Both the position numbers and the translations under genes were made by a program. Below are positions 1 through 8,338 of a stretch of DNA of 20,620 bases, one piece after another (position 1 is the stretch's first letter; each line of letters begins with the position of its first letter). Location of the stretch: NCBI GenBank assembly GCA_041622675.1, contig JBFJYH010000043.1:1-20620 (forward strand), given 5' to 3'. This stretch comes from Reddybacter sp041622675. GTDB lineage: Bacteria; Pseudomonadota; Gammaproteobacteria; Pseudomonadales; Porticoccaceae. The notes beneath the pieces are model-generated. The model had not been told where the DNA came from. It saw only the letters and a list, made by a program, of their open reading frames with translations, and ran no database searches.

Positions 1-704
1 ACACTTACCACAGCGCCTACCTGGCTGGTTTTGGCGATATGCCCAAGATCAGCCAACAAGCCATCGGAAATATCGATAGCCGCAGAGGCGAAACCCCGTA
101 TTGCCAAACCTTCGCCAACACGGGCCTGGGGGCGCCAAAATTGCTGTTTAAGATAGGCGGCATCCTCTGCACAGGTCGACAATTTACCCTCGAGCACTGC
201 CAAAGCGCCAGCACCATCCCCCAGGTTGCCCGTGACATAAATGGTATCACCAGGCTTTGCACCGCTGCGCTTAAGCACTTGGCCCGTGGGCACTGTACCC
301 ATCAGGGTAATACTGATCGTCAGTGGGCCACGGGTGGTATCGCCCCCGACCAGAACGCAATTGAACTGGCAGGCCATGGCATTCAAACCCGCACTAAACT
401 CAGCTAGCCAACTCTGATCAGCCTTGGGCATTGTCAACGCCAATTGAAACCAGCGTGGCGTCGCCCCCATCGCCGCTATGTCACTGAGATTGACCGCCAA
501 CGCTCGCTGGGCAATCAACTGGGCAGGCGCATCGAGAGGAAAATGAACAGCGGCTAATAAAGTATCTGTTGTTACCGCCAAGAGCTCTCCTGGGGGCGGT
601 GCCAGTAATGCACAATCGTCACCGACGCCCAACACAGTGTTTTCGCCTACTGTACCGCAGGCAGAAAAATACTGGGCAATGAGACTAAATTCATCAGTGG
701 CCAT
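1..704 (-). CDS. thiL: Thiamine-monophosphate kinase ThiL (C-terminus cut by window edge)
   Basis: ThiL phosphorylates thiamine monophosphate to the cofactor thiamine diphosphate with ATP, in the cytoplasm. The reading frame is open from an ATG at 704 to the window edge, giving 234 codons of a family normally about 320 residues long, so the C-terminal part is missing. Visible family signatures are VGDDCALL near residue 27, TTDTLLAAVHFP, NLSDIAAMGA, VGGDTTRGP, TGNLGDGAGAL and a late DISDGLLADL; the aspartates bind Mg-ATP. The start is supported by the usual ThiL N-terminus (DEFSLIAQYF), although the Shine-Dalgarno match upstream is weak. It follows nusB by 75 bases on the same strand, the common nusB-thiL order at the end of riboflavin clusters. 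The 75-base gap shows no convincing hairpin, so co-transcription is likely. Confidence 0.95.
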   Translation of the reverse strand, partial: MATDEFSLIAQYFSACGTVGENTVLGVGDDCALLAPPPGELLAVTTDTLLAAVHFPLDAPAQLIAQRALAVNLSDIAAMGATPRWFQLALTMPKADQSWLAEFSAGLNAMACQFNCVLVGGDTTRGPLTISITLMGTVPTGQVLKRSGAKPGDTIYVTGNLGDGAGALAVLEGKLSTCAEDAAYLKQQFWRPQARVGEGLAIRGFASAAIDISDGLLADLGHIAKTSQVGAVVS

Positions 705-779
705 TATTCAAAGAGCCTTTGTTCAGAGCCTCTCAGAGTCACCGGGCCGTGACGACAAGCTATTGTGATCGCCAGGCTA

Positions 780-1223
780 TTAACCCTTACTGCCGGCAAT
801 TTCGACACGTCGTGCTCGCGCGGCGACGCGATCAACAATACCGTTGATATATTTATGAGCGTCAGTCGGGCCGAAAGTTTTAGCCAGGTTGACCGCTTCG
901 TTAATCACCACCCGGTAAGGTACATCAACGCGGTGCAGCAATTCATAAACGCCAATACGCAACACTGCCAGAGAGATGGGATCCAAGGCCTCGGGATCGC
1001 GATCGAGAAACTCCCGGTAGGCCGCATCGAGTTCGTCGAGTTTGGCGGGTATGTCATGGAGTAACTCGCGAAAAAATTCGGAGTCCGCCTTTGCCATACC
1101 CTTCTCAGCCATATACTGCGCTTCGATGACGCCAATACTATCACCCGCTAACTGCCACTGATACAAAGCTTGCACCAGCATGTGACGGGCTTTTTTACGC
1201 GCGGAAGGCAGAGAAGATGACAC
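780..1223 (-). CDS. nusB: Transcription antitermination factor NusB
   Basis: NusB binds boxA RNA together with NusE (ribosomal protein S10) and promotes processive transcription of rRNA operons. The protein is 147 residues, normal for the family, and all helical. It carries the typical N-terminus SARKKARHMLVQALYQWQLAG and the C-terminal motif VVINEAVNLAKTFGPTDAHKYINGIVD. The start is a GTG at 1223. It is chosen because an AGGAGA ribosome-binding site lies just upstream, within the last codons of ribH, and no better in-frame start is seen. Only four bases separate the ribH stop from this GTG, so translation is probably coupled to ribH. The ribH-nusB-thiL order is a frequent proteobacterial arrangement. 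Confidence 0.96.
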   Translation of the reverse strand: MSSSLPSARKKARHMLVQALYQWQLAGDSIGVIEAQYMAEKGMAKADSEFFRELLHDIPAKLDELDAAYREFLDRDPEALDPISLAVLRIGVYELLHRVDVPYRVVINEAVNLAKTFGPTDAHKYINGIVDRVAARARRVEIAGSKG

Positions 1224-1227
1224 GCAA

Positions 1228-1704
1228 TTAATCTCCTAACTGAGCAAACAAGGAGACCATCTCAAGTGCCGTCAAGGCAGCCTCAACACCTTTGTTTTCG
1301 TCATTATCGCCAGAGCGCTCCTCTGCCTGCTGCAAATCATCCGTCGTCAACACGCCAAAAGTAGTAGGTAGACCCGTAACCAATGCTACTTCTCCAATGC
1401 CTCGAGCACATTCGCCACAGACATAGTCAAAATGCGGCGTGCCTCCGCGAATCACACAACCCAAAGTAATCACCGCATCGACTTTACCCAGTTCAGCAAT
1501 TTTCATCGCCGTTGCCGGCAGCTCAAAGGCCCCCGGGACGCGAACGACATCAATATTTTCGTCGACCACGTTGTGTCGCGCCAAGGCGGCCAAAGCACCC
1601 TTCAAGAGATTCTCGGTAATATTGCCGTTCCAACGGGCAACGACAATGGCAAAGCGGGCTTCGCCAACACTAAAGTCACCTTCGACGGGTCTGAATTCGC
1701 TCAT
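1228..1704 (-). CDS. ribH: 6,7-dimethyl-8-ribityllumazine synthase (RibH)
   Basis: RibH condenses 5-amino-6-ribitylaminouracil with 3,4-dihydroxy-2-butanone 4-phosphate to give ribityllumazine, the penultimate step of riboflavin synthesis. Family members assemble as pentamers or 60-mers. The 158-residue protein has the expected length. It shows the substrate-binding RWNGNIT (about residues 24-30), VPGAFELP (57-64), GCVIRGGTPHFDYV with the catalytic histidine near residue 91, and FGVLTTDDLQQAEER near the C-terminus. The ATG at 1704 has an AGGA-type ribosome-binding site about 11 bases upstream. The gene sits between ribBA (88-base gap) and nusB (4-base gap). It should use the butanone phosphate made by the adjacent ribBA product and supply lumazine to RibE. 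Confidence 0.97.
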   Translation of the reverse strand: MSEFRPVEGDFSVGEARFAIVVARWNGNITENLLKGALAALARHNVVDENIDVVRVPGAFELPATAMKIAELGKVDAVITLGCVIRGGTPHFDYVCGECARGIGEVALVTGLPTTFGVLTTDDLQQAEERSGDNDENKGVEAALTALEMVSLFAQLGD

Positions 1705-1792
1705 TCTTGCATCCTGATTTATCAGTTAGTTGTGGCCGCTGGCGCATAAAAAACCATCATGGCCCGGGGCACGCAGTTAAGTGGCGTCGTAT

Positions 1793-2902
1793 TTAATGAC
1801 ATTCGATATAGTCGACAACTTCCAGATCAAAACCGGAAATCGCCGTAAAACGGAAGGGCGCACTCATGACACGTATTTTCTTCGCGCCGAGGTCACGGAG
1901 GATCTGAGAGCCCGCACCAATCTGTAAATACACAGTCTCAGAGGCACTTTTTTCCCGCTTTTGTTCAGCCATCAAAAAGTCCAAGTCTCGCTCTACTGTC
2001 TCGGGGTTTTCTTCCTGCAAAATCACCACGATAATACCGCGGCCCTCTTCGGCAACGCGCTCCATGGCTTTGTGAATCGTCCAACTGGTGTAGGGCCCTT
2101 TTCTCTCCAGCCCAAATAAGTCTCGCACCACGGTTGGCAAATGAACACGCACTGGCACTGGTGTTTCGGCATCTATCTCGCCTTTGACAAGCGCGAAGTG
2201 CTTGTGATTTCGCGGGCCATCTAAATAGGTATGCAGCGTAAACTCGCCATAAGGCGTCTGAATTTTGCGCTCCTTAATGCGTTCAACGGTTTTCTCGTTA
2301 ACCACACGGTGATGAATCAAATCGGCAATAGTGCCAATTTTCAGGTCGTGTTTTTCCGCAAACGCCTCAAGATCAGAGCGTCGTGCCATGGTGCCGTCTT
2401 CGTTCATAATTTCAACAATAACAGCCGCTGGCTCATGACCCGCCAAGCCAGCCAGATCACAACCCGCCTCGGTATGTCCGGCTCTGCTCAATACACCACC
2501 AGGCTGTGCTTTCAAAGGAAAAATGTGACCCGGCTGGACAATATCCGTTGGCCGCGCATCACTGGCCACTGCTGCCTGTACGGTTCTAGCGCGGTCGGCA
2601 GCAGAAATACCCGTAGTCACACCTTCTGCAGCTTCGATCGATACCGTAAAGTTAGTACTGTGAGCATCGTTATTGTTATCGACCATCAAAGGTAGTGCCA
2701 ATTGCTGACAACGCTGCTCCATCAAAGTCATGCAAATCAGACCGCGGGCGTGTGTCGCCATAAAGTTAATATCTTCGGGACGAACCTTCTCGGCGGCAAT
2801 CACCAGATCTCCCTCGTTCTCCCTATCCTCGTCATCCATAAGGATAACCATTTTGCCCTGACGGATATCTTCAATCAGCTCTTCGATGGTATTCAAGTTC
2901 AT
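1793..2902 (-). CDS. ribBA: 3,4-dihydroxy-2-butanone 4-phosphate synthase with degenerate GTP cyclohydrolase II domain (RibBA/RibBX type)
   Basis: The first about 205 residues are a RibB domain that converts ribulose 5-phosphate to 3,4-dihydroxy-2-butanone 4-phosphate and formate. The acidic metal/substrate loop DDEDRENEGDLV (residues 23-34) and the RAGHTEAGCDLA motif are intact. The remainder aligns by overall pattern with GTP cyclohydrolase II (for example TPYGEFTLHTY and a late YLQIGAGSQILRDLGAKKIR). However, where an active enzyme has its zinc cysteines (pattern C-x-TGD-x-FGS-x-RCDC), this protein reads VRVHLPTVVRDLFG with no cysteines. The second domain is therefore probably not a working cyclohydrolase, and a separate ribA should exist elsewhere. 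Such RibBX hybrids are known in proteobacteria. Start is the ATG at 2902, 12 bases after ribE, with a weak AAGGG site. Confidence 0.93.
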   Translation of the reverse strand: MNLNTIEELIEDIRQGKMVILMDDEDRENEGDLVIAAEKVRPEDINFMATHARGLICMTLMEQRCQQLALPLMVDNNNDAHSTNFTVSIEAAEGVTTGISAADRARTVQAAVASDARPTDIVQPGHIFPLKAQPGGVLSRAGHTEAGCDLAGLAGHEPAAVIVEIMNEDGTMARRSDLEAFAEKHDLKIGTIADLIHHRVVNEKTVERIKERKIQTPYGEFTLHTYLDGPRNHKHFALVKGEIDAETPVPVRVHLPTVVRDLFGLERKGPYTSWTIHKAMERVAEEGRGIIVVILQEENPETVERDLDFLMAEQKREKSASETVYLQIGAGSQILRDLGAKKIRVMSAPFRFTAISGFDLEVVDYIECH

Positions 2903-2914
2903 AGTATTGCCCTT

Positions 2915-3568
2915 TTAATCTAAAATTTTATTAACGAGGGTGGAGAGAGAAACGTCATCGCCCTGACTCGCAGCCTTGTCACCGAGCAGTAAACGCTCAA
3001 GGTAACGAGCGATAACGTCGACTTCCAGATTAACTTTTGTTCCCGCTTGATAAGTACCAAATACCGTGTGCAGCAGTGTATGTGGCACGATATTCAACTC
3101 GAACTCATCACCCGATACGGCATTAACCGTGAGGCTAGTGCCATCAACCGATATCGACCCCTTGTGGGCAATATAACGTGCCAGCTCTGCTGGGGCTTTG
3201 ATTCGAAAGCGCTCGGAGCGAGCATCCTGATGGCGTTCAACAACCTCACCGACACCATCAACATGACCGGAAACCAGGTGGCCACCGAGCCGGGTACTCG
3301 GCGTCAAAGCCCGCTCGAGGTTCACTGGCGAGCCTGTTTGCCACTGTCCGGCGGTAGTGAAATTCAAGGTTTCAATGGACACATCGGCAATAAAACCATC
3401 GCCGGGCAGTTCGACCACCGTCAAACAAACCCCGTTAACAGCAATACTGTCACCCAGTACTACATCGCCCAAATCAAGACCGCCAGTACGAATATGCAGG
3501 CGCAAATCGCCACCCTGTTGTTCAGTTCCGCCGATTTCGCCCAATGCTTCAATTATGCCTGTGAACAT
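2915..3568 (-). CDS. ribE: Riboflavin synthase alpha chain (RibE)
   Basis: RibE dismutates two ribityllumazine molecules into riboflavin and the pyrimidine precursor recycled by RibH. At 217 residues it matches the family. It shows the internal duplication of lumazine-binding domains: MFTGIIEALG opens domain 1, with NGVCLTV near 45-51, and domain 2 carries LVSGHVDG near 98-105 and DGTSLTV near 142-148. The ATG at 3568 lies inside the end of ribD, so the two frames overlap by 16 bases. A GGTGG ribosome-binding site also sits within ribD, which points to translational coupling. The upstream partner is ribD and the downstream partner ribBA, all in one riboflavin operon. Confidence 0.97.
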   Translation of the reverse strand: MFTGIIEALGEIGGTEQQGGDLRLHIRTGGLDLGDVVLGDSIAVNGVCLTVVELPGDGFIADVSIETLNFTTAGQWQTGSPVNLERALTPSTRLGGHLVSGHVDGVGEVVERHQDARSERFRIKAPAELARYIAHKGSISVDGTSLTVNAVSGDEFELNIVPHTLLHTVFGTYQAGTKVNLEVDVIARYLERLLLGDKAASQGDDVSLSTLVNKILD

Positions 3569-4662
3569 GTTTTTCCACCCGGTGTTGCAGTAATACGCCA
3601 GTCATTGCCAACGGCGCGAATATCGGTAATTTCAAGTGCTAGTGCCTCAGACATTGTGCTCAAAGGTAACACCGCCATGGGCATAGCATCACTGCCCAAC
3701 AATTTTGGCGCCATATAAATAATTAACTCATCAACCAGATTCTGTTGGAGAAAAACTCCGGCCAACTTACCACCGGCCTCGACCAACACATCGTTATACT
3801 CGCGACACCCCAGCTCCATCAACAGCGCCTGTAAATCCACCTTGCCGTCTTCGTTAGGCAGAGAACAGAGCTCTGCGCCACTGACTCCACCCTCACTTTG
3901 CGCCGTCGCTATCAACACATCACCCGGCGGCTGGAGAATATTCAAGCCAGGCTTAGTGCGCAGCTGACTATCCACAATCACACGTAAAGGTTGCAACTCT
4001 GCCAGCTCATCGACGCTTAGGCCGGGTTGGGCCTCACGCACATTAAGCGAGGGGTTATCTTCGAGTACCGTGCCAATACCGGTAATTATAGCTGCGTTTT
4101 CAGCGCGCAAACGCTGCACGTCACGTCGCGCTGCAGGGCCAGTAATCCACTGGCTTTCGCCACTAGCCATGGCCGAGCGCCCATCCATACTGGCCGCCAA
4201 CTTTAGTGTCACGCGGGGCATGCCAGTTTGACAGCGCTTAACAAAACCGGGATTTAATGCCTTGGCCTCATGTTCAAGTACTGGCCCTTCAACGGTAATA
4301 CCTGCTTTTTCAAGCTTACCAACACCACCTGAAGCAACGCGATGAGGGTCGGCCAAACCATAAACCACACGCGTAACGCCCGCAGTAATTAAGGCATCTG
4401 CACAGGGCGGAGTACGACCATGGTGATTACAGGGCTCTAGGGATACGTAGGCCGTGGCACCTCGCGCATCGCTACCCGCGTCGTTAAGGGCAACAACTTC
4501 GGCATGGGGTCCCCCGGCACGGTGATGCCAGCCCTCGCCAACGACCTCGCCCGCACGCACGATCACACACCCCACCCGAGGGTTAGGCCGAGCGGTATAC
4601 CAGCCTTTTTTGGCCAGCGCTATAGCACGCGCCATATAGCCGGTATCGGCCGCCGCTGTCAT
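3553..4662 (-). CDS. ribD: Bifunctional riboflavin deaminase/reductase RibD
   Basis: RibD deaminates the pyrimidine ring of the GTP cyclohydrolase product and then reduces its ribose side chain with NADPH. The chosen start gives 369 residues, the usual length. The N-terminal zinc deaminase has PHAEVVAL (His about 53, Glu about 55) and PCNHHGRTPPC with two cysteines near 78 and 87. The C-terminal reductase domain begins around residue 145 with LKLAASMDGR, followed by GESQWITG. The frame is open further upstream to an ATG at 4746, but that would overlap nrdR by 68 bases. The ATG at 4662 follows an AAAGG site, leaves a 16-base gap after the nrdR stop and gives a normal N-terminus, so it is preferred. 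The gene overlaps ribE at its 3' end. Confidence 0.95.
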   Translation of the reverse strand: MTAAADTGYMARAIALAKKGWYTARPNPRVGCVIVRAGEVVGEGWHHRAGGPHAEVVALNDAGSDARGATAYVSLEPCNHHGRTPPCADALITAGVTRVVYGLADPHRVASGGVGKLEKAGITVEGPVLEHEAKALNPGFVKRCQTGMPRVTLKLAASMDGRSAMASGESQWITGPAARRDVQRLRAENAAIITGIGTVLEDNPSLNVREAQPGLSVDELAELQPLRVIVDSQLRTKPGLNILQPPGDVLIATAQSEGGVSGAELCSLPNEDGKVDLQALLMELGCREYNDVLVEAGGKLAGVFLQQNLVDELIIYMAPKLLGSDAMPMAVLPLSTMSEALALEITDIRAVGNDWRITATPGGKTCSQA

Positions 4663-4678
4663 TGTCAAACGACCTTTT

Positions 4679-5158
4679 TTAGACACCTGCTTTGCCCGCC
4701 CCATCATCTTCCTTTTCAAGGCGATCGAGCTCGGCACGAAATTCATTTAAATCCTGAAAACTGCGATAGACTGAGGCAAAACGCACATAGGCGACATCGT
4801 CGAGTCCGCGCAATTGCTCCATCACTTTTTCTCCGATCATGCGCGAGGATATTTCCCGCTCACCGGCGCTCTGCAACGAGCGTTTAATTTGCGAGAATGC
4901 AGCCTCCACTCGCTCGGTACTGACCGGACGCTTTTCCAGTGCGCGATGTAGCCCTGCCCGCAACTTTTCTTCATCGAAAGGCTCACGGCTCTCGTCCTGT
5001 TTTATCACGCGGGGCATCAACAGTTCAGCCACTTCAAAGGTGGTGTAGCGCTCTTTACAGGAAACGCACTCCCGCCGACGGCGCACCTGATCACCCTCGG
5101 CAACCAGCCGAGAATCAATCACTTTGGTATCGTTAGCGCCACAAAAGGGGCAATGCAT
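4679..5158 (-). CDS. nrdR: Transcriptional repressor NrdR
   Basis: NrdR senses ATP/dATP and represses ribonucleotide reductase genes. The 159-residue protein is full length. It has an N-terminal zinc ribbon with cysteines at 3, 6, 31 and 34 (MHCPFC and CVSCKERYTTFE), an arginine-rich DNA-contact stretch VRRRREC, and an ATP-cone domain from about residue 49 (PRVIKQDESREPFDEEKL) to the conserved DDVAYVRFASVYRSF near 121-135. It is followed after 16 bases by ribD, the common nrdR-ribD arrangement. A 13-bp hairpin lies just upstream, so nrdR either has its own promoter in a very short leader or is read through from glyA. No clear NrdR-box pair was found in the window. Confidence 0.97.
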   Translation of the reverse strand: MHCPFCGANDTKVIDSRLVAEGDQVRRRRECVSCKERYTTFEVAELLMPRVIKQDESREPFDEEKLRAGLHRALEKRPVSTERVEAAFSQIKRSLQSAGEREISSRMIGEKVMEQLRGLDDVAYVRFASVYRSFQDLNEFRAELDRLEKEDDGAGKAGV

Positions 5159-5195
5159 GGCGGTATTCCATCGGACAGAAATTAGCCGCCCATAC

Positions 5196-5229
5196 TAACA
5201 CAAAGCCCACTGTCTCGGGCTTTGTGTTA
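5196..5229 (-). terminator. Hairpin between glyA and nrdR
   Basis: A perfect 13-bp inverted repeat (TAACACAAAGCCC, 8-base loop, GGGCTTTGTGTTA) lies 54 bases beyond the glyA stop and 37 bases before nrdR. On the minus strand no clean U-tract follows (GTATGGG). It may be a weak intrinsic terminator, a partial attenuator or an RNA stabiliser for glyA. The stem itself is unambiguous; the function is inferred from position. Confidence 0.6.
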
Positions 5230-5282
5230 CATCAAGCAAATAGCGTGCTGAAGCCTTTACTGTGAGGCAGCTGAATTAAATT

Positions 5283-6551
<1,269 letters not shown>

Positions 6552-6690
6552 AATTCGGACTCTTGGGGAAAAGCGGAGATTTTACACAATCCAGCACTGC
6601 CAGCCTATCCCATAGAATAAAGATATCGCACGAAACGTATTTTTATGCCGCGCCAAAAAAAGAGAATGGAACAATCGCGCACTTAACTCA

Positions 6691-7515
6691 CTAAACCGCT
6701 TGCGCCATTCGCTTTGCCAAGGCCTTGTAAGAACCGATATTAAAAGCGAGCCCCATGTGCGAGGCCTTATTGACTTCAATATTGAGACTTTGGTCGGTTT
6801 CAGCGCAGCTCTGCCAGCCAACAACACCGTCATTTCGCGAATAAATCGCAAATTGCGGCACACCAACATCACGCGGTGAAATCATATTTTGTACAAAATC
6901 ACACACACAATAACCGGTACCACAGGATGCACCTAAATCTCGCCCCACCAATTTACCTTGGCCAATTTTGAGATAATCCCACACCCCTACCACGGCTGGG
7001 TGGGCTTCAACAATATCCCTAAATGGCGAACCCACCGTGATGACGCGATTAATCAACTCGGGGATTTTTTGGACAATGGATTTCGCCAGCATGCCCCCCA
7101 AACTGTGACCCACCAGAATCACCTTTTTACCACTCTTGCGGTAAATGCCTTCAACTTGGCGGATCAATTTGGTCGCCGTTTTCTCAGGACAATTAGTATT
7201 CCAGTGAATTTTGGCCGCGTGGGGCTTATAGCCGATGCGCCGCATCCATTGACGCATCGGCAGCATAATAAGGTCATTGGCAATAAAACCGGGAATCACC
7301 AACACAGGCTCACCATGACCCCGTTCAACTCCTCGCCCCCAAAAAACGGGGTGGCAATGTAGCGCGGCAAACTCTGCCGGGAAAATAGCTTCACGCCAAA
7401 TTGGCGTCAACGTGGATTCTATAGAGGGGTCGTGGGCAAAAGGGCCGTCTTGATCATCATCCTCCAGATGCTCAAGCAGCTCCTCCATAACATCACTTGT
7501 CTTGCTTTCACTCAT
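6691..7515 (-). CDS. Alpha/beta hydrolase, triacylglycerol-lipase-like, next to phasin gene
   Basis: This 274-residue protein has an alpha/beta-hydrolase core. The strand motif VLVIPGFIAND (about 71-81) carries the probable oxyanion loop, the nucleophile elbow is LVGHSLGG with Ser138, an acid candidate is Asp229 in YSRNDGVVGW, and the likely catalytic histidine is His253 in ASHMGLAF. It resembles lipase/PGAP1-like hydrolases. No signal peptide or membrane segment is visible, so it should be cytoplasmic. The first about 30 residues are acidic (ELLEHLEDDDQD) and probably disordered. The gene lies 123 bases downstream of the phasin gene on the same strand, with a strong hairpin between. Its location suggests a role in PHA granule or lipid turnover, such as an intracellular depolymerase or esterase. 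That is inference; the substrate cannot be read from the sequence. Confidence 0.8.
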   Translation of the reverse strand: MSESKTSDVMEELLEHLEDDDQDGPFAHDPSIESTLTPIWREAIFPAEFAALHCHPVFWGRGVERGHGEPVLVIPGFIANDLIMLPMRQWMRRIGYKPHAAKIHWNTNCPEKTATKLIRQVEGIYRKSGKKVILVGHSLGGMLAKSIVQKIPELINRVITVGSPFRDIVEAHPAVVGVWDYLKIGQGKLVGRDLGASCGTGYCVCDFVQNMISPRDVGVPQFAIYSRNDGVVGWQSCAETDQSLNIEVNKASHMGLAFNIGSYKALAKRMAQAV

Positions 7516-7594
7516 GCCTTAACCCCGTTGCGTAAATTCTATTGCCCGTTAACTTAACAACGCAGCATACTACTTCAAAAAACGCCAAATAAGA

Positions 7595-7627
7595 TTAGGG
7601 TGGCCTTTATATTTTAGGCCACCCTAA
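7595..7627 (-). terminator. Intrinsic terminator candidate behind the phasin gene
   Basis: A perfect 12-bp inverted repeat (TTAGGGTGGCCT, 9-base A/T loop, AGGCCACCCTAA) begins 11 bases past the phasin stop. On the minus strand it is followed by the T-rich TCTTATTT. It should end most phasin transcripts and reduce expression of the hydrolase behind it, as expected when a coat protein is needed in excess. Confidence 0.75.
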
Positions 7628-7638
7628 CGTGAGCCCAG

Positions 7639-8166
7639 TTAAGCCACAGCTTTGGCCATTTTTTCAGCGGCTTCGCTTGCACTGGCCACTGACTTTTTCA
7701 CAAGTTCAGTCATTGGGTTTTGCAGCCCCCAAGAACGGTATAAATTTAGCGCCGCTTTTGATGAATTACGAGTGCCTTCAAAAAGTGACTTAGCCGTACT
7801 ATTAAAGCTATCGGACATATCGCGCTGCTCACCAATCATCCCTTTAAACACCTCAAAGGCTTCAGCCTGTGACTGGGTCAGAGACTCCAACAAAACACCG
7901 ATATTGCCCTGATAATCTTTTGGGCTAGCCGCGAGCTTCTTAGACAACTCCAAAGCCTGGGCCTGATTGTCGGCAATACGCTTGCCAAGAGAATCACCGA
8001 AGCGGACACCGCGGTCTCGGGCACTTTTAAAAGCACCGCTCACAATTTTCTGATTTTCAATTAGCGTATCAATATAGCTCTGTACTTCTAAAGACATATC
8101 TGACTCCGTCTTTGTAGACTTAGGTGTTGGCTTAGATTTTGCCGCACTTGCTTTCGATTCGGTCAT
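7639..8166 (-). CDS. Phasin family (PHA granule coat) protein
   Basis: The 175-residue protein looks like a phasin, the amphipathic helical protein that coats intracellular polyhydroxyalkanoate granules. The first about 22 residues are Lys/Ser/Thr/Ala-rich and probably disordered. Residues about 24-175 are predicted helical without cysteines, with phasin-like stretches such as SYIDTLIENQKIVSGAF, LTQSQAEAFEVFKGMI and the closing ASEAAEKMAKAVA. The ATG at 8166 has a good GAGGAAG ribosome-binding site; an internal Met at residue 24 is less well supported. Identification rests on pattern and on context, since phasins are poorly conserved: the gene is divergent from a PhaQ-like regulator and PHA synthase genes. 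Its promoter holds a palindromic operator in the -35/-10 spacer. Confidence 0.8.
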   Translation of the reverse strand: MTESKASAAKSKPTPKSTKTESDMSLEVQSYIDTLIENQKIVSGAFKSARDRGVRFGDSLGKRIADNQAQALELSKKLAASPKDYQGNIGVLLESLTQSQAEAFEVFKGMIGEQRDMSDSFNSTAKSLFEGTRNSSKAALNLYRSWGLQNPMTELVKKSVASASEAAEKMAKAVA

Positions 8167-8254
8167 GGCTCTTCCTCAGATGAATTAACAAATTACGCCG
8201 AGCACTCATGGCTTGCGCTTTACCCTGAAGTCGATAAGCAACATCAAGATACAC

Positions 8255-8283
8255 TTGCTATTTAAATGCAAATTGCATATAGT
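8255..8283 (+). promoter_or_regulatory. Predicted sigma-70 promoter of the phaQ-phaR-phaC operon
   Basis: On the plus strand TTGCTA (8255-8260, four of six -35 matches) is followed after 17 bases by TATAGT (8278-8283, five of six -10 matches). Transcription would start near 8290. This promoter occupies almost the same DNA as the divergent phasin promoter, so polymerase should be able to use only one of them at a time. Confidence 0.55.
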
Positions 8284-8288
8284 GTCAA
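8260..8288 (-). promoter_or_regulatory. Predicted sigma-70 promoter of the phasin gene
   Basis: On the minus strand a consensus TTGACA -35 box (8283-8288) is separated by exactly 17 bases from TTAAAT (8260-8265), which matches four of six -10 positions. The predicted transcript begins near 8253, giving an untranslated leader of about 85 bases. The spacer is filled by a 13-bp palindrome, so a bound repressor would block polymerase. Confidence 0.65.
8266..8278. promoter_or_regulatory. Operator candidate O1 (ATGCAAATTGCAT)
   Basis: This is a 13-bp palindrome with six perfect pairs around a central base. It lies exactly inside the spacer shared by the two divergent promoters. It is the best candidate binding site for the adjacent PadR/PhaQ-like regulator. 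Assigning that protein is inference from position and from the autoregulation usual in the family. Confidence 0.6.
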
Positions 8289-8299
8289 TCATTAAATAA

Positions 8300-8312
8300 G
8301 TGCAAAATGCAC
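8300..8312. promoter_or_regulatory. Operator candidate O2 (GTGCAAAATGCAC)
   Basis: This is a second palindrome with 5-bp arms and a 3-base centre, 10 of 13 positions identical to O1. The end bases change together (A..T to G..C), so symmetry is kept. Its centre is 34 bp from that of O1, just over three helical turns. It lies in the predicted phaQ leader and upstream of the phasin -35 box. Confidence 0.55.
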
Positions 8313-8338
8313 ACAGACGTTTTTAACCCGATTAAAGA

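Noticed and set aside
712..770. Terminator between nusB and thiL (GTCAC...GTGAC)
   Set aside because: Only five base pairs with mismatched interior and no T-tract; too weak to call.
1705..2914. FMN riboswitch upstream of ribBA or ribH
   Set aside because: The gaps before these genes are only 12 and 88 bases, too short for the RFN element, and its conserved motifs are not visible. Nothing of this kind precedes ribD or nrdR either.
3047..3718. 223-codon plus-strand open frame across ribE and ribD
   Set aside because: Antisense to two intact riboflavin genes with no family resemblance; considered a shadow frame.
4663..4746. N-terminal extension of ribD to the ATG at 4746
   Set aside because: It would overlap nrdR by 68 bases and add 28 basic residues absent from the family; the ATG at 4662 has a better ribosome-binding site.
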